Assembly (NCBI GenBank): GCA_036732025.1
Contig: DAINDE010000009.1
Coordinates: 1-64,000 of the forward strand
DNA length: 64,000 bases
Direction: 5' to 3'
Source: SSSZ01 sp036732025
Lineage (GTDB): Bacteria; Pseudomonadota; Gammaproteobacteria; Burkholderiales; Rhodocyclaceae
Positions 42,583 to 50,792 of this stretch are shown here, in pieces. The notes under the pieces are model-generated. The model was not told where the DNA came from, ran no database searches, and was given only the letters and a program-made list of their open reading frames with translations. The position numbers were made by a program, and so were the translations under genes. Each line of letters opens with the position of its first letter. The stretch's first letter is position 1.

Positions 42583-42890
42583 ACGAATTGCTCAGAGTGC
42601 TCTGGATCGTTGCCAAGGGCATCTTACTGCTCGTCGGCGTCGCCGCCATCCTGGCCGGCGGCATCTGCGGCGCCATCCTGACCCCCGGCGCCCTCGGCCA
42701 CGACAGCATGGCGCGGGAGTTCCTGATGATTGCCGGCATCGTCTTCGTCGTCGGCCTGGCCATCGCCATTCCCGCCTGGAAGAGCCTGCGCCGCGACCAC
42801 CGGGAGGCGCGGGCCAGGCTGGACGCGGAGCTGGAGGCGATCCGGCGGCGAGGGGACGGATCGGGCCCCGGCGACGGAGGTGGGCAATAA
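42579..42890 (+). CDS. Small two-helix membrane protein, paralogue 2
   Basis: The 103-aa product has two hydrophobic helices at about 8-30 and 48-68, then a charged tail with RRDHREARARLDAELEAIRRR. The KGILLLVGVAAILAGGICGA part aligns with the small proteins on both sides. The ATG overlaps the DUF2339 stop, and the next gene begins at the base after its own stop. Function is unknown. Confidence 0.7.
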   Translation: MNELLRVLWIVAKGILLLVGVAAILAGGICGAILTPGALGHDSMAREFLMIAGIVFVVGLAIAIPAWKSLRRDHREARARLDAELEAIRRRGDGSGPGDGGGQ

Positions 42891-43124
42891 ATGGATTTCC
42901 TCAAGTTCCTCTTCAAGGCCTGTGTCCTGATCCTGGGGCTGTTGCTCATCGCCGGCGGCGGCCTGGTGAGTCTGTGCGGGGTGCTGGTCCACGACGGCTC
43001 CGTCCTGCTCCTCGGATTCTTGCCGCTTGCACTCGGCATCCTTGGTCTGGTGTTTGTTTTCCGGGGTAAGCCGACGCAGGATTCCGGGGCCGGGTCGCCC
43101 AACAGCCCGGAGAATCTGCCTTGA
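42891..43124 (+). CDS. Small two-helix membrane protein, paralogue 3
   Basis: The 77-aa product has two helices at about 8-32 and 38-58, with KACVLILGLLLIAGGGLVSLCG matching the two related genes upstream, and a short polar tail. It begins with no spacer after the preceding stop and its own stop overlaps the Lgt-like TTG start (TTGA). This tight coupling argues that it is real despite its size. Confidence 0.68.
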   Translation: MDFLKFLFKACVLILGLLLIAGGGLVSLCGVLVHDGSVLLLGFLPLALGILGLVFVFRGKPTQDSGAGSPNSPENLP

Positions 43125-43870
43125 TCGCTCCGCAATACGCAGCCTTTGTACATGGCTGCTTTGAAATGCTGGCCCTGGCCGCCGGGGTCGCCTACTACCG
43201 CCGCCTGCGGGCGCGGGCGGGGGGCGGCGATCTGCTGCACGGCGCCGAGTTCGCCGTCGCCGCCGGCTGCATCTTCGGCGCTGCCCTGGGCAACAAGCTG
43301 GTCTTCTGGGCCGAGGTGCCCCACCTGCTGCCGCTCTATTGGGACAGGCCGGAAGCCTGGCTGGGTGGGCAGTCCATGGTGGGTGGCCTGCTCGGCGGGC
43401 TGATCGGCGTCGAGATCGCCAAGAAGCTCACCGGGGTTGTCCGCTCCACCGGCGATGCCTTCGTCTTCCCCGTCCTCCTCGGGCTGATGATCGGCCGCGT
43501 CGGCTGCTTCCTTGCCGGGCTGGCCGACGGTACCTATGGTCTGCCGACGGGGCTGCCCTGGGGAGTGGATTTCGGCGACGGTATTCGCCGGCATCCGACC
43601 CAGCTCTACGAAATCGCTTTCGCCGGGGTGATGTGGCTTGCCTTGCGGTATTTGCAACCGTCCCTTGCCGGGCAACCCGGCTTGCTCTTCAAGACAATGC
43701 TCTGCGCCTATCTCGTCTGGCGGCTGGCGATCGATTCCCTCAAGCCCGTGCCCTTTGCTTATCCCTTCGGGGCTTCCGGCATCCAGTGGGTTTGCCTGGT
43801 TGCCCTGGTCGCCTATCTTCCGCTGGCCTGGCGGCAATGGCAGCGGCTCAGGCACTTGGCCACTGCCTGA
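43121..43870 (+). CDS. Divergent Lgt-like membrane transferase
   Basis: The 249-aa protein is of the prolipoprotein diacylglyceryl transferase family, with about seven helices. It keeps the signature GRVGCFLAGLADG (arginine equivalent to E. coli R143) and RHPTQLYE. The HGG segment around the essential His103 of E. coli reads SMVGGLLGGLIG here, without histidine. It is also shorter than true Lgt. It may therefore transfer or bind a lipid headgroup in another reaction. The start is TTG. It lies just upstream of the radical SAM gene. Confidence 0.72.
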   Translation: MIAPQYAAFVHGCFEMLALAAGVAYYRRLRARAGGGDLLHGAEFAVAAGCIFGAALGNKLVFWAEVPHLLPLYWDRPEAWLGGQSMVGGLLGGLIGVEIAKKLTGVVRSTGDAFVFPVLLGLMIGRVGCFLAGLADGTYGLPTGLPWGVDFGDGIRRHPTQLYEIAFAGVMWLALRYLQPSLAGQPGLLFKTMLCAYLVWRLAIDSLKPVPFAYPFGASGIQWVCLVALVAYLPLAWRQWQRLRHLATA

Positions 43871-43879
43871 AACCATGCA

Positions 43880-43904
43880 AATCACGGAATCGGATTCCAC
43901 GATT
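43880..43904. promoter_or_regulatory. Dyad upstream of the radical SAM gene
   Basis: GGAATC (43886-43891) and GATTCC (43893-43898) flank a single G. AATC (43880-43883) and GATT (43901-43904) extend the symmetry after a 2-bp mismatch. It lies in the 77-bp gap before the radical SAM start. No T-run follows, so an operator is more likely than a terminator. Confidence 0.4.
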
Positions 43905-43947
43905 ACAAGGATGTTCGAGTGCCATCCATCTCCCTGAGAAACCCAAA

Positions 43948-45372
43948 ATGACCCGCAAAAACCGCCCCTGGCTCTTTTACGACACCACCGCCTCCGTCTG
44001 CACCACCTGCCTGCGCCAGGTGGAGGCCAAGGTGGTCATCAAGGGGGACGAGGTCTTCCTCGACAAGTGGTGCCCGGCCCACGGCAGCGAGCGGGTGCTG
44101 ATCGCCGACGATGCCGATTACTACCGCCTGGGCCGCGAGGTGTACGTCAAGGCGCCGGAAATGCCGGAGCGCTTCAACACGGAAATGCGCCACGGTTGCC
44201 CTTACGACTGCGGCCTTTGCCCGGACCACATGCAGCATTCCTGCCTCTCGGTGGTGGAGATCACCGAGCACTGCAACCTGCGCTGCCCGGTGTGCTACGC
44301 GGAATCGGGGCCGGAGCGGCAGGCCCATCGGTCGCTGGCGGAGGTGGAGGCCATGCTCGACACCGTCGTCGCCAACGAGGGGGAGCCGGATGTCGTGCAG
44401 CTTTCCGGCGGCGAGCCGACCCTGCACCCGGACTTCTTCGCCATCCTCGACGCCGCCAAGGCCCGGCCCATCCGCCATCTGATGATCAATACCAACGGCC
44501 TGCGGCTGGCCAGGGAGCCGGACTTCGTCGCCCGCCTGGCGGCCTACAGGCCGGGGATCGAGATCTATCTGCAGTTCGATTCCCTGCGGGACGAGGTTCT
44601 GCAACAGTTGCGGGGCGCCGATCTGGCCGAGATCCACGAGCGGGCCCTGGCCAACCTGGAAGCCCACGGCATCTCGACCACCCTCGTCATGACCGTCAAG
44701 CGCGGGGTGAACGATGGCGAGATCGGCGCCGTCATCCGCCACGGCCTCAAATACCGCTGCGTGCGCGGCGTCACCCTGCAGCCGGTGTCCGACGCCGGCC
44801 GCAACCTGGATTTCGACGCTCGCCGCCATCGCCTGACGGTGAGCGAGGTGCGCCGCCGCGTCGCCGAGCAGTCGGCGTTGTTCAGCCTCGACGACATCGT
44901 TCCCGTTCCCTGCAACCCGGACACCCTGGCCATGGGCTACGCCGTCAAGCTGGGCGGCGAGGTGCTGCCCCTGACCCGCCACCTGGGGCCGGAAGCCCTG
45001 CTGGCCGGGCCGCGCAACACCATCGTCTTCGAGCGCGATCCGGCGATGAAGGAGGCCGTGTTCAAGCTCTTCTCCACCAACCACTCGCCGGAGACGCAAG
45101 CCAACTGCCTGTCGGCGCTCCTCTGTTGCCTGCCGACGGTGGCGGCGCCGGAGCTGAGCTACGAAAACGTCTTCCGCGTCCTCATCGTCCAGTTCATGGA
45201 CGCCGCCAACCTGGACCTGCGGGCGTTGAAGAAATCCTGCGTCCATTTCGCCCAGCCCGACGGGCGCCTTATCCCCTTCGAGGCCTACAATCTTTTCTAC
45301 CGGGGCGAACGGGCGGCGAAGACGGCGGAGATCCAGGCGGAAATCCGCGAGGCGGCCATGCGGCGCCGCTGA
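43948..45372 (+). CDS. COG1964-type radical SAM protein, related to archaeal tetraether-lipid synthase
   Basis: The 474-aa protein starts with a rubredoxin-like part (C18, C21 and CPAHG with C42). A cysteine cluster at C84, C88, C91 and C99 (HGCPYDCGLCPDH) comes next, then the radical SAM motif CNLRCPVC (C109, C113, C116), QLSGGEPTLHP, and a C-terminal KSCVHFAQPDGRLIPFEAYNLF segment. This architecture is that of the Tes/MJ0619 family, which joins lipid chains to make membrane-spanning ethers in archaea. The bacterial role is unknown. ATG 43948 gives the conserved start, and no strong ribosome binding site is seen. Confidence 0.8.
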   Translation: MTRKNRPWLFYDTTASVCTTCLRQVEAKVVIKGDEVFLDKWCPAHGSERVLIADDADYYRLGREVYVKAPEMPERFNTEMRHGCPYDCGLCPDHMQHSCLSVVEITEHCNLRCPVCYAESGPERQAHRSLAEVEAMLDTVVANEGEPDVVQLSGGEPTLHPDFFAILDAAKARPIRHLMINTNGLRLAREPDFVARLAAYRPGIEIYLQFDSLRDEVLQQLRGADLAEIHERALANLEAHGISTTLVMTVKRGVNDGEIGAVIRHGLKYRCVRGVTLQPVSDAGRNLDFDARRHRLTVSEVRRRVAEQSALFSLDDIVPVPCNPDTLAMGYAVKLGGEVLPLTRHLGPEALLAGPRNTIVFERDPAMKEAVFKLFSTNHSPETQANCLSALLCCLPTVAAPELSYENVFRVLIVQFMDAANLDLRALKKSCVHFAQPDGRLIPFEAYNLFYRGERAAKTAEIQAEIREAAMRRR

Positions 45373-45457
45373 GCCTGGGTTTTTCCCGATTCCGGTGGGG
45401 GAACCTTTGCGCGAAGCTGTAGCCTGACACACTTCCCAGCTTTTGCCGCGCCACCCG

Positions 45458-46669
45458 ATGACTGACAACAAGCCCGCCTCCCTCGCTCCCGTCCTCCTCT
45501 TCGCCGCCGGCATCGTCTGCGTGGCCATGGGCATTCGCCACACCTTCGGCCTCTTCCTGGCGCCGATGACCACGGATCACCAGTGGGGGCGGGAGGTGTT
45601 CTCCTTCGCCATCGCCCTGCAGAACCTGGCCTGGGGCGCCGCCCAGCCCTTCGCCGGGCTGCTCGCCGACCGCTACGGCGCCAAGCGGGTGTTGTGGGGC
45701 GGCGGCGTACTCTATGCCCTGGGCCTTGCCGGCATGGCCTGGGCCAGCAACGCCACCGGCTTTGCCGCCACCGCCGGCCTGCTCATCGGCCTGGCCCAGA
45801 GCGGCACCACCTACAGCGTCGTCTTCTCGGCCCTCGGCAAGCTGGTGCCGGCCAACCGCCAGAGCTGGGCCATGGGCCTGGTGGCGGCGGCGGGTTCCTT
45901 CGGCCAGTTCCTCATGGTGCCGGTGGGCTCCGGCCTCATCGGCGGCCTGGGCTGGTTCGGCACCCTGCTGGTCTTCGCCGGGGCGGCGCTGCTCATCCTG
46001 CCCCTCGGTTCGGCCCTGGCCAGGGGCCTGGCCCCGGGTGCCGCCAGCGCCGGCCAGACGGCGGGGGAGGCGATCCGCGAAGCGGTGCGGGAGAAGAGCT
46101 TCGTCTTCCTCATGGTCAGCTACTTCGTCTGCGGCTTCCAGGTGGTGTTCATCGGCGTGCACCTGCCCACCTACCTGCTGGACAAGGGGCTGTCGGGCAA
46201 CGTGGGCATGACGGCCCTGGCCCTCATCGGCCTCTTCAACATCGCCGGCACCTATGCCGTGGGGCAACTGGGCACCCGCTTTCCCAAGCGCTACCTGCTG
46301 GCCGGCATCTACAGCCTGCGGAGCGTGGTCATCTCGGCCTTCCTGCTGCTGCCGCTGACGCCGTGGTCGGTCTATGTCTTCGCCGCCTGCATCGGCCTCC
46401 TCTGGCTGTCCACGGTGCCGCCGACCAACGCCATCGTCGCCCAGATCTTCGGCGTCCGCTTCCTCGGCATGCTTTCCGGCCTGGTTTTCTTCAGCCACCA
46501 GATCGGCAGCTTCCTGGGGGTCTGGCTGGGCGGGCGCCTGTTCGACGCCACCGGCTCCTACGACCTGGTGTGGGGCATCTGCATCGCCCTGGGCGTGCTG
46601 GCGGCGCTTTTCAATCTGCCCATCGACGAGCGCAGCCTGGCAAGCCGGCGGGCGGCCAGTACCGCTTGA
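45458..46669 (+). CDS. MFS transporter
   Basis: The 403-aa inner-membrane protein has 12 predicted helices. It has the loop motif GLLADRYGAKRVLWGGG between helices 2 and 3, and GIRHTFGLFLAPM in helix 1. The type resembles monocarboxylate/oxalate-formate-like carriers, but the substrate is not predictable. The ATG at 45458 is preferred to a TTG at 45443. It is separated from the radical SAM gene by 85 bp. Confidence 0.82.
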   Translation: MTDNKPASLAPVLLFAAGIVCVAMGIRHTFGLFLAPMTTDHQWGREVFSFAIALQNLAWGAAQPFAGLLADRYGAKRVLWGGGVLYALGLAGMAWASNATGFAATAGLLIGLAQSGTTYSVVFSALGKLVPANRQSWAMGLVAAAGSFGQFLMVPVGSGLIGGLGWFGTLLVFAGAALLILPLGSALARGLAPGAASAGQTAGEAIREAVREKSFVFLMVSYFVCGFQVVFIGVHLPTYLLDKGLSGNVGMTALALIGLFNIAGTYAVGQLGTRFPKRYLLAGIYSLRSVVISAFLLLPLTPWSVYVFAACIGLLWLSTVPPTNAIVAQIFGVRFLGMLSGLVFFSHQIGSFLGVWLGGRLFDATGSYDLVWGICIALGVLAALFNLPIDERSLASRRAASTA

Positions 46670-46671
46670 AG

Positions 46672-46700
46672 TCGTCATGGCCCGCCATGGCCGGTAAAAT
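46672..46700 (+). promoter_or_regulatory. ubiA promoter inside an inverted repeat
   Basis: TAAAAT (46695-46700) lies between CATGGCCGG (46686-46694) and CCGGCCATG (46702-46710), a perfect 9-bp dyad. TCGTCA (46672-46677) is a possible -35 with 17-bp spacing. The expected transcription start is at about 46707, one base before the ubiA ATG. Confidence 0.5.
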
Positions 46701-46707
46701 GCCGGCC

Positions 46708-47595
46708 ATGAACTGGAAAGCGATCAAGGAACGCCTCGACCTCTACGAATGCCTGATGCGGCTGGACAAGCCCATCGGCATCCTGCTCCTCCTCTGGCCC
46801 ACCCTGTGGGGCCTGTGGCTGTCCGCCCTGGGGCGGCCCGACTGGGTGGTGGTGTGGATCTTCTGCCTGGGTACCGTGCTCATGCGCTCGGCGGGCTGCG
46901 TCATCAACGATTTCGCCGACCGGGATTTCGACCGCCACGTGGAGCGGACCAGGGAGCGCCCGCTCACCGCCGGCAAGGTCAGCGCCAAGGAGGCCCTCGT
47001 CCTCTTCGCCCTGCTTTCGCTGTCGGCCTTCGCCCTGGTGCTGCTCATGGGCAATTCGCTGGTCATCTGGCTGTCGGTGCCGGCCCTCTTTCTCGCCGCC
47101 AGCTACCCCTTCACCAAGCGCTTCTTCGCCATTCCCCAGGCCTACCTGGGCATCGCCTTCGGCTTCGGTATCCCCATGGCCTATGCCGCCCACCTCGGCG
47201 AGGTGCTGCCGGAAGCCTGGTGGCTGCTGCTGGCCAACGTCTTCTGGGCCATCGCCTACGATACCGAGTACGCAATGGTGGACCGGGAAGACGACCTCAA
47301 GATCGGCATCAAGACTTCGGCGTTGACCTTCGGCCGCTACGACGTGGCCGCCGTCATGGCCTGCTACGCCGCGGCGCTGGCGCTCATTGCCTGGGTGGGC
47401 CACGGCCTCGACATGGGCTGGGCCTTCTACGCCGGCCTGGGTGTGGCGGCTGGCATCATGGGTTGGCACTACACCCTGATCCGGGGGCGCGAGCGCATGG
47501 CCTGCTTCCGGGCGTTTCTCAACAACAACTACGTCGGGGCGGCCATCTTCGGCGGTATCGTTCTCGATTTCCTGGTCTCGGGGAGGGCTTCCTGA
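46708..47595 (+). CDS. ubiA: 4-hydroxybenzoate polyprenyltransferase
   Basis: The 295-aa intramembrane prenyltransferase attaches the polyprenyl chain to 4-hydroxybenzoate in ubiquinone synthesis. The first Asp-rich motif NDFADRDFDRHVERT, then RPLTAG, and the second DTEYAMVDREDDL are intact, with about eight helices. In-frame ATGs exist at 46687, 46699 and 46708. The last leaves the conserved LYECLMRLDKPIG near the N-terminus and coincides with the predicted transcript start. No ribosome binding site is visible. Confidence 0.93.
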   Translation: MNWKAIKERLDLYECLMRLDKPIGILLLLWPTLWGLWLSALGRPDWVVVWIFCLGTVLMRSAGCVINDFADRDFDRHVERTRERPLTAGKVSAKEALVLFALLSLSAFALVLLMGNSLVIWLSVPALFLAASYPFTKRFFAIPQAYLGIAFGFGIPMAYAAHLGEVLPEAWWLLLANVFWAIAYDTEYAMVDREDDLKIGIKTSALTFGRYDVAAVMACYAAALALIAWVGHGLDMGWAFYAGLGVAAGIMGWHYTLIRGRERMACFRAFLNNNYVGAAIFGGIVLDFLVSGRAS

Positions 47596-48026
47596 TGCGT
47601 GGTTCAATCGTCGCCGGCTTGGTCATGCTGGCCGTTCCCCTGTCGCTCATGGCCGAGGATGCCCGGCAGCTGGCCAAGCTGCCCGACCCCGCCCGCGCTG
47701 CGCTGCGGGAGGAGATGGTGGGCAACCTCGTTGCCCTCAACGAGGTGCTGGCCCTGCTGGCGGTCGGCCAGACCCGGGAAGCCGGCGAGGCGGCGGAAAG
47801 GAACCTGGGGGTCTCGGCCATGGGCCGGCATCGGGACAAGCCCTTCGAGGCCCGGCCGGGGCCCCACATGCCGCCGGCGATGCACGCCCTGGGCATGGAA
47901 GGGCACAAGGCCGCCAGCGAATTCGCCCGGCTGGCCCAGGCCGGCGACCGCGACGCGGCGCTGGCGGCGCTGCCTAAGCTGACAGGGGCCTGCGTGGCGT
48001 GCCACGCTTCCTGGCGGGTTCGCTGA
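47595..48026 (+). CDS. Periplasmic c-type cytochrome (cytochrome c'/c556-like)
   Basis: The 143-aa product has a signal peptide (SIVAGLVMLAVPLSLMA), a helical body and one C-terminal haem site CVACH (C133, C136, H137), as in the four-helix cytochrome c' fold. A role in periplasmic electron transfer is likely. The ATG overlaps the ubiA stop (ATGA), and the last 53 bp overlap the convergent EAL gene. Confidence 0.82.
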   Translation: MRGSIVAGLVMLAVPLSLMAEDARQLAKLPDPARAALREEMVGNLVALNEVLALLAVGQTREAGEAAERNLGVSAMGRHRDKPFEARPGPHMPPAMHALGMEGHKAASEFARLAQAGDRDAALAALPKLTGACVACHASWRVR

Positions 48027-49344
48027 GGGCCGGTTCCGGCCGGTGGCTCCGCCACCAGGCGATGAACGCATCGACGGCCATCGGGCGGGCGTAGAGGAAA
48101 CCCTGGGCGCGGTCGCCGCCGAGGCGGGCAATGACCGCCGCGACCGCGGCGGTTTCGACACCTTCGGCGATGACGCTCATCTTCAGGCGGTGGGCAAGCT
48201 TGACGATGGCGGCGATGATTTCGCGATCCTTCTTCGACTCCCCGGCGTTGCTCACGAAGCTGCGGTCGATCTTGACCTCCTGTACCGGCAGGCGCTGCAG
48301 GTAGCTCATGCCGGCGTAGCCGGTGCCGAAATCGTCCAGGGAGAGGCGCAGCCCGGCGGTGCGCAAGCGTTCCAACACATCGACCACCTGCTGCGTTTCC
48401 TCCACCATGGCGGTTTCCGTTAACTCCAGCAACAGGCGCTCCGGGGGGATTTCCCAGGTGGCGAGGCTCTGGCTGACGAGATCGGGCAGTTCGGTGTCGA
48501 GCAGGTCGCTGGCCGAGAGATTGACGGACAAGGTGATGGCGACGCCGGCCTCATCGAGGCGGGTCAGCAGTTGCATGGCCTGCTGCAGCAGCCAGCGGGT
48601 GAAGGCGGAGCGCAGGCCGAGGCGTTCGACGATGGCCAGGGTGCGTTGGGGCGGCACCCATTCGCCGTTGTCCCGCTGCCAGCGCAGCAGCGCCTCGCAC
48701 CCCACGCAGGTGCCATCGGCCAGGCCCACCTGGGGTTGCAGGTGCAGGCCAAGCCCGCGGCCGCTGCCCAGGGCCAGGGCCAGTTCCGCGTGCAGGGCTT
48801 GCTGGCCGGCGTCGTTGTGTTCCATGCCGGGGTCGTAGAGGGCCTGGCCCGCGCCGTCGCGGCTGGCCGCCAGGCGGGCGATGCGGGCGGACTGGACGAG
48901 GTGCAGGGCATCTTCGCCGTGGTCCGGCCACAGGGCGCCACCGCAGGATACCTGCAGGGCCACGGGGCCGGCGGGGGTGGAAACCGGGTCGGCGAAGAGG
49001 TGGGCCAGCTTGAGCATGGCCAGGGGCAGAGGGGCGCTGCTCGGCAGGTCAGGCAGGACTGCCAGCCATTCCCAGTGGCTGATGGTGTAGAGCCGGTCCT
49101 TCTCCTTGAGCAATTCGGCGATCCGGCGGCTGACGTCGGCGCGCAGGGCCTGGGCCGTCTCCGGCGTCAGACGGTAGAGGGCGGCATCGGGAAGGATGGC
49201 GAAGGCGATGACGCCCAGGGCGCGGTCGGCTTCCTGCCGGCGGGCCAGGTGGGGTATCTCCACCAGGGCCGAGGCGTAGCGGGGCAGGCCGGTGACATGG
49301 TCGGTCAGGTCGCTGTGCAGTTGGGCGAACGCGCTGATGGCCAT
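47974..49344 (-). CDS. EAL-domain c-di-GMP phosphodiesterase with degenerate GGDEF
   Basis: The 456-aa protein has a diverged N-terminal GGDEF-like domain at about 15-180, where the signature position reads SHWEW, so no cyclase activity is expected. The EAL domain at about 190-435 keeps CEALLRW, NLSASDL, ELTETAM, DDFGTGYAGMSYL, KIDRSF and EGVET, so it should hydrolyse c-di-GMP. It begins 1 bp after the HD-GYP gene. The 3' end overlaps the cytochrome gene by 53 bp. Confidence 0.86.
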   Translation of the reverse strand: MAISAFAQLHSDLTDHVTGLPRYASALVEIPHLARRQEADRALGVIAFAILPDAALYRLTPETAQALRADVSRRIAELLKEKDRLYTISHWEWLAVLPDLPSSAPLPLAMLKLAHLFADPVSTPAGPVALQVSCGGALWPDHGEDALHLVQSARIARLAASRDGAGQALYDPGMEHNDAGQQALHAELALALGSGRGLGLHLQPQVGLADGTCVGCEALLRWQRDNGEWVPPQRTLAIVERLGLRSAFTRWLLQQAMQLLTRLDEAGVAITLSVNLSASDLLDTELPDLVSQSLATWEIPPERLLLELTETAMVEETQQVVDVLERLRTAGLRLSLDDFGTGYAGMSYLQRLPVQEVKIDRSFVSNAGESKKDREIIAAIVKLAHRLKMSVIAEGVETAAVAAVIARLGGDRAQGFLYARPMAVDAFIAWWRSHRPEPALSEPARKRGTPRRPLSA

Positions 49345-49345
49345 G

Positions 49346-50659
49346 TCAATCCAGGTAGAAGTCGGCGGGGTTGATGCCGTAGGCGTTGTTGGGCAGCGAA
49401 TGGACGATGCGGTAGGCCTCGCCGGTGCCGAAGGTGGGCTCCATGAGCAGGTCGAGGGTGCGTGGCCGCCGCTCGATGGACTTGTCCGGGCCGAGGACGA
49501 CCAGGACCCGCGGCTTCAGGCGCCGGATCTGGTTCTGCTGGATGACCACCGCCACCTCGCCGCTGTTGAGTTCCACCAGGGTGCCGATGGGGTAGAGGCC
49601 GATGCACTGGACGAACTGGTCCACCACCGGTTCGCGGAACTTGCTGCCGCGCATGCGGATGAGATCCTCCAGGGCCTTCTGGCTGGAGATGGCGGGCTGG
49701 TAGGAACGTTGCCGGGTCATGGCGCAGTAGCTGTCGATGAGGCCGGCCAGTTCGGACAGCAGACCGAGTTTTTCGCCCTTGAGGCGGCGGGGGTAGCCGC
49801 TGCCGTCGGCGCGCTCGTGGTGGCTGGCGACGATGTCCAGGGCCTCCACCGAAAACCCCGGCTGGCCGACCAGGATTTCCAGGGAACTGGCGACGTGGGA
49901 CTGCACCAGGGCGTATTCTGCGTCGGTCAGCTCCCCGGGTTTGGCGAGGATGTCGCTGGGGATGTCCACCTTGCCCACGTCCTGCATCAGGCCGGCCAGC
50001 CCCAGGAGTTCGACCGACGTGGCCGGCAGGCCCAGGAAGCGGCCGAGGACCATGAGGTGCACGGAGACGTCGACGGCGTGGTCGTAGGAATACTGGTCGG
50101 CGCTTTTCAGGCGGGCCAGCCAGAGCATGGCGTCCGGGTTGCGCTCGACGGCCCGGGCCATTTCGCCGACCAGGCCGCCGACCTGCTTGATGTTGGCGCT
50201 GACGTCGGTGCCCAGGGACTCGCGGATGCTCTTGAGCGTCTTCTTGACGTCTTCGACGATGGGGGCGGAGTAGAGCAGTTCCGGTTCCAGCCGGCTCTGG
50301 TTGTCGAAGCCGCGGATGGTGGGAAACTGGGCGTAGCGCCGGCTCTGCGGCTCGACGCGGAGCATGCGGCAGATGGCGGCGAAATCGTCGGCGGCGGCGT
50401 CGTCCGCCTGCTGGAAAACGGGGGCGGGCAGGCCCCGCAGGGGCGCGTCCTTTTCCCGGGGGCGACCGGCATAGTGGGCGCCGACGGAGTGGCTGCGGTC
50501 GATGGTGACGGTCCGGCACAGGCGCTGCAGCGCGGCGATCTGCTCATCGTCCTCGACCAGGAAGCCCTGCAGGGGGAAAGGTGTCTCCAGCCACGGGCGA
50601 TCCAGTTCCACCACGAACATGCCGCGCCGAATTTCGCTCGTGGGGATGACGGACTTCAC
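49346..50659 (-). CDS. HD-GYP domain protein with altered HD motif
   Basis: The 437-aa protein has a DUF3391-like N-terminus at about 1-140 and an HD-GYP domain at about 180-340. The GYP part is intact (SHHERADGSGYP, residues 279-290). The HD dyad reads MQDVGK, with Q226 in place of histidine, which removes a conserved metal ligand. Normal members hydrolyse c-di-GMP, so this one may be impaired or act as a binding protein. It is coupled to the EAL gene and divergent from ubiD. Confidence 0.82.
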   Translation of the reverse strand: MKSVIPTSEIRRGMFVVELDRPWLETPFPLQGFLVEDDEQIAALQRLCRTVTIDRSHSVGAHYAGRPREKDAPLRGLPAPVFQQADDAAADDFAAICRMLRVEPQSRRYAQFPTIRGFDNQSRLEPELLYSAPIVEDVKKTLKSIRESLGTDVSANIKQVGGLVGEMARAVERNPDAMLWLARLKSADQYSYDHAVDVSVHLMVLGRFLGLPATSVELLGLAGLMQDVGKVDIPSDILAKPGELTDAEYALVQSHVASSLEILVGQPGFSVEALDIVASHHERADGSGYPRRLKGEKLGLLSELAGLIDSYCAMTRQRSYQPAISSQKALEDLIRMRGSKFREPVVDQFVQCIGLYPIGTLVELNSGEVAVVIQQNQIRRLKPRVLVVLGPDKSIERRPRTLDLLMEPTFGTGEAYRIVHSLPNNAYGINPADFYLD

Positions 50660-50753
50660 CTGGCGTTTCCTTGTAGTGGATCAGATGCAATTGTAATGGC
50701 GACGGGGCGACCCTCCTGCGGCAATATTACCGGGTTTGCTTTTCCTGCGGCTT

Positions 50754-50783
50754 TTGGGCATCGTTGCCCCGTTTCCTTAGTAT
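50754..50783 (+). promoter_or_regulatory. ubiD promoter
   Basis: TTGGGC (50754-50759) and TAGTAT (50778-50783) are spaced by 18 bp. The overlapping TATAGC at 50781-50786 is an alternative -10. Transcription would start within 0-3 bases of the ubiD ATG at 50793, and no ribosome binding site is present, suggesting a leaderless mRNA. Confidence 0.42.
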
Positions 50784-50792
50784 AGCCGGGCC

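Noticed and set aside
43121..43870. Calling the Lgt-like gene the genuine prolipoprotein diacylglyceryl transferase
   Set aside because: It is short and lacks the essential histidine of the HGG motif. A canonical lgt probably exists elsewhere in the genome, so no gene symbol is given.
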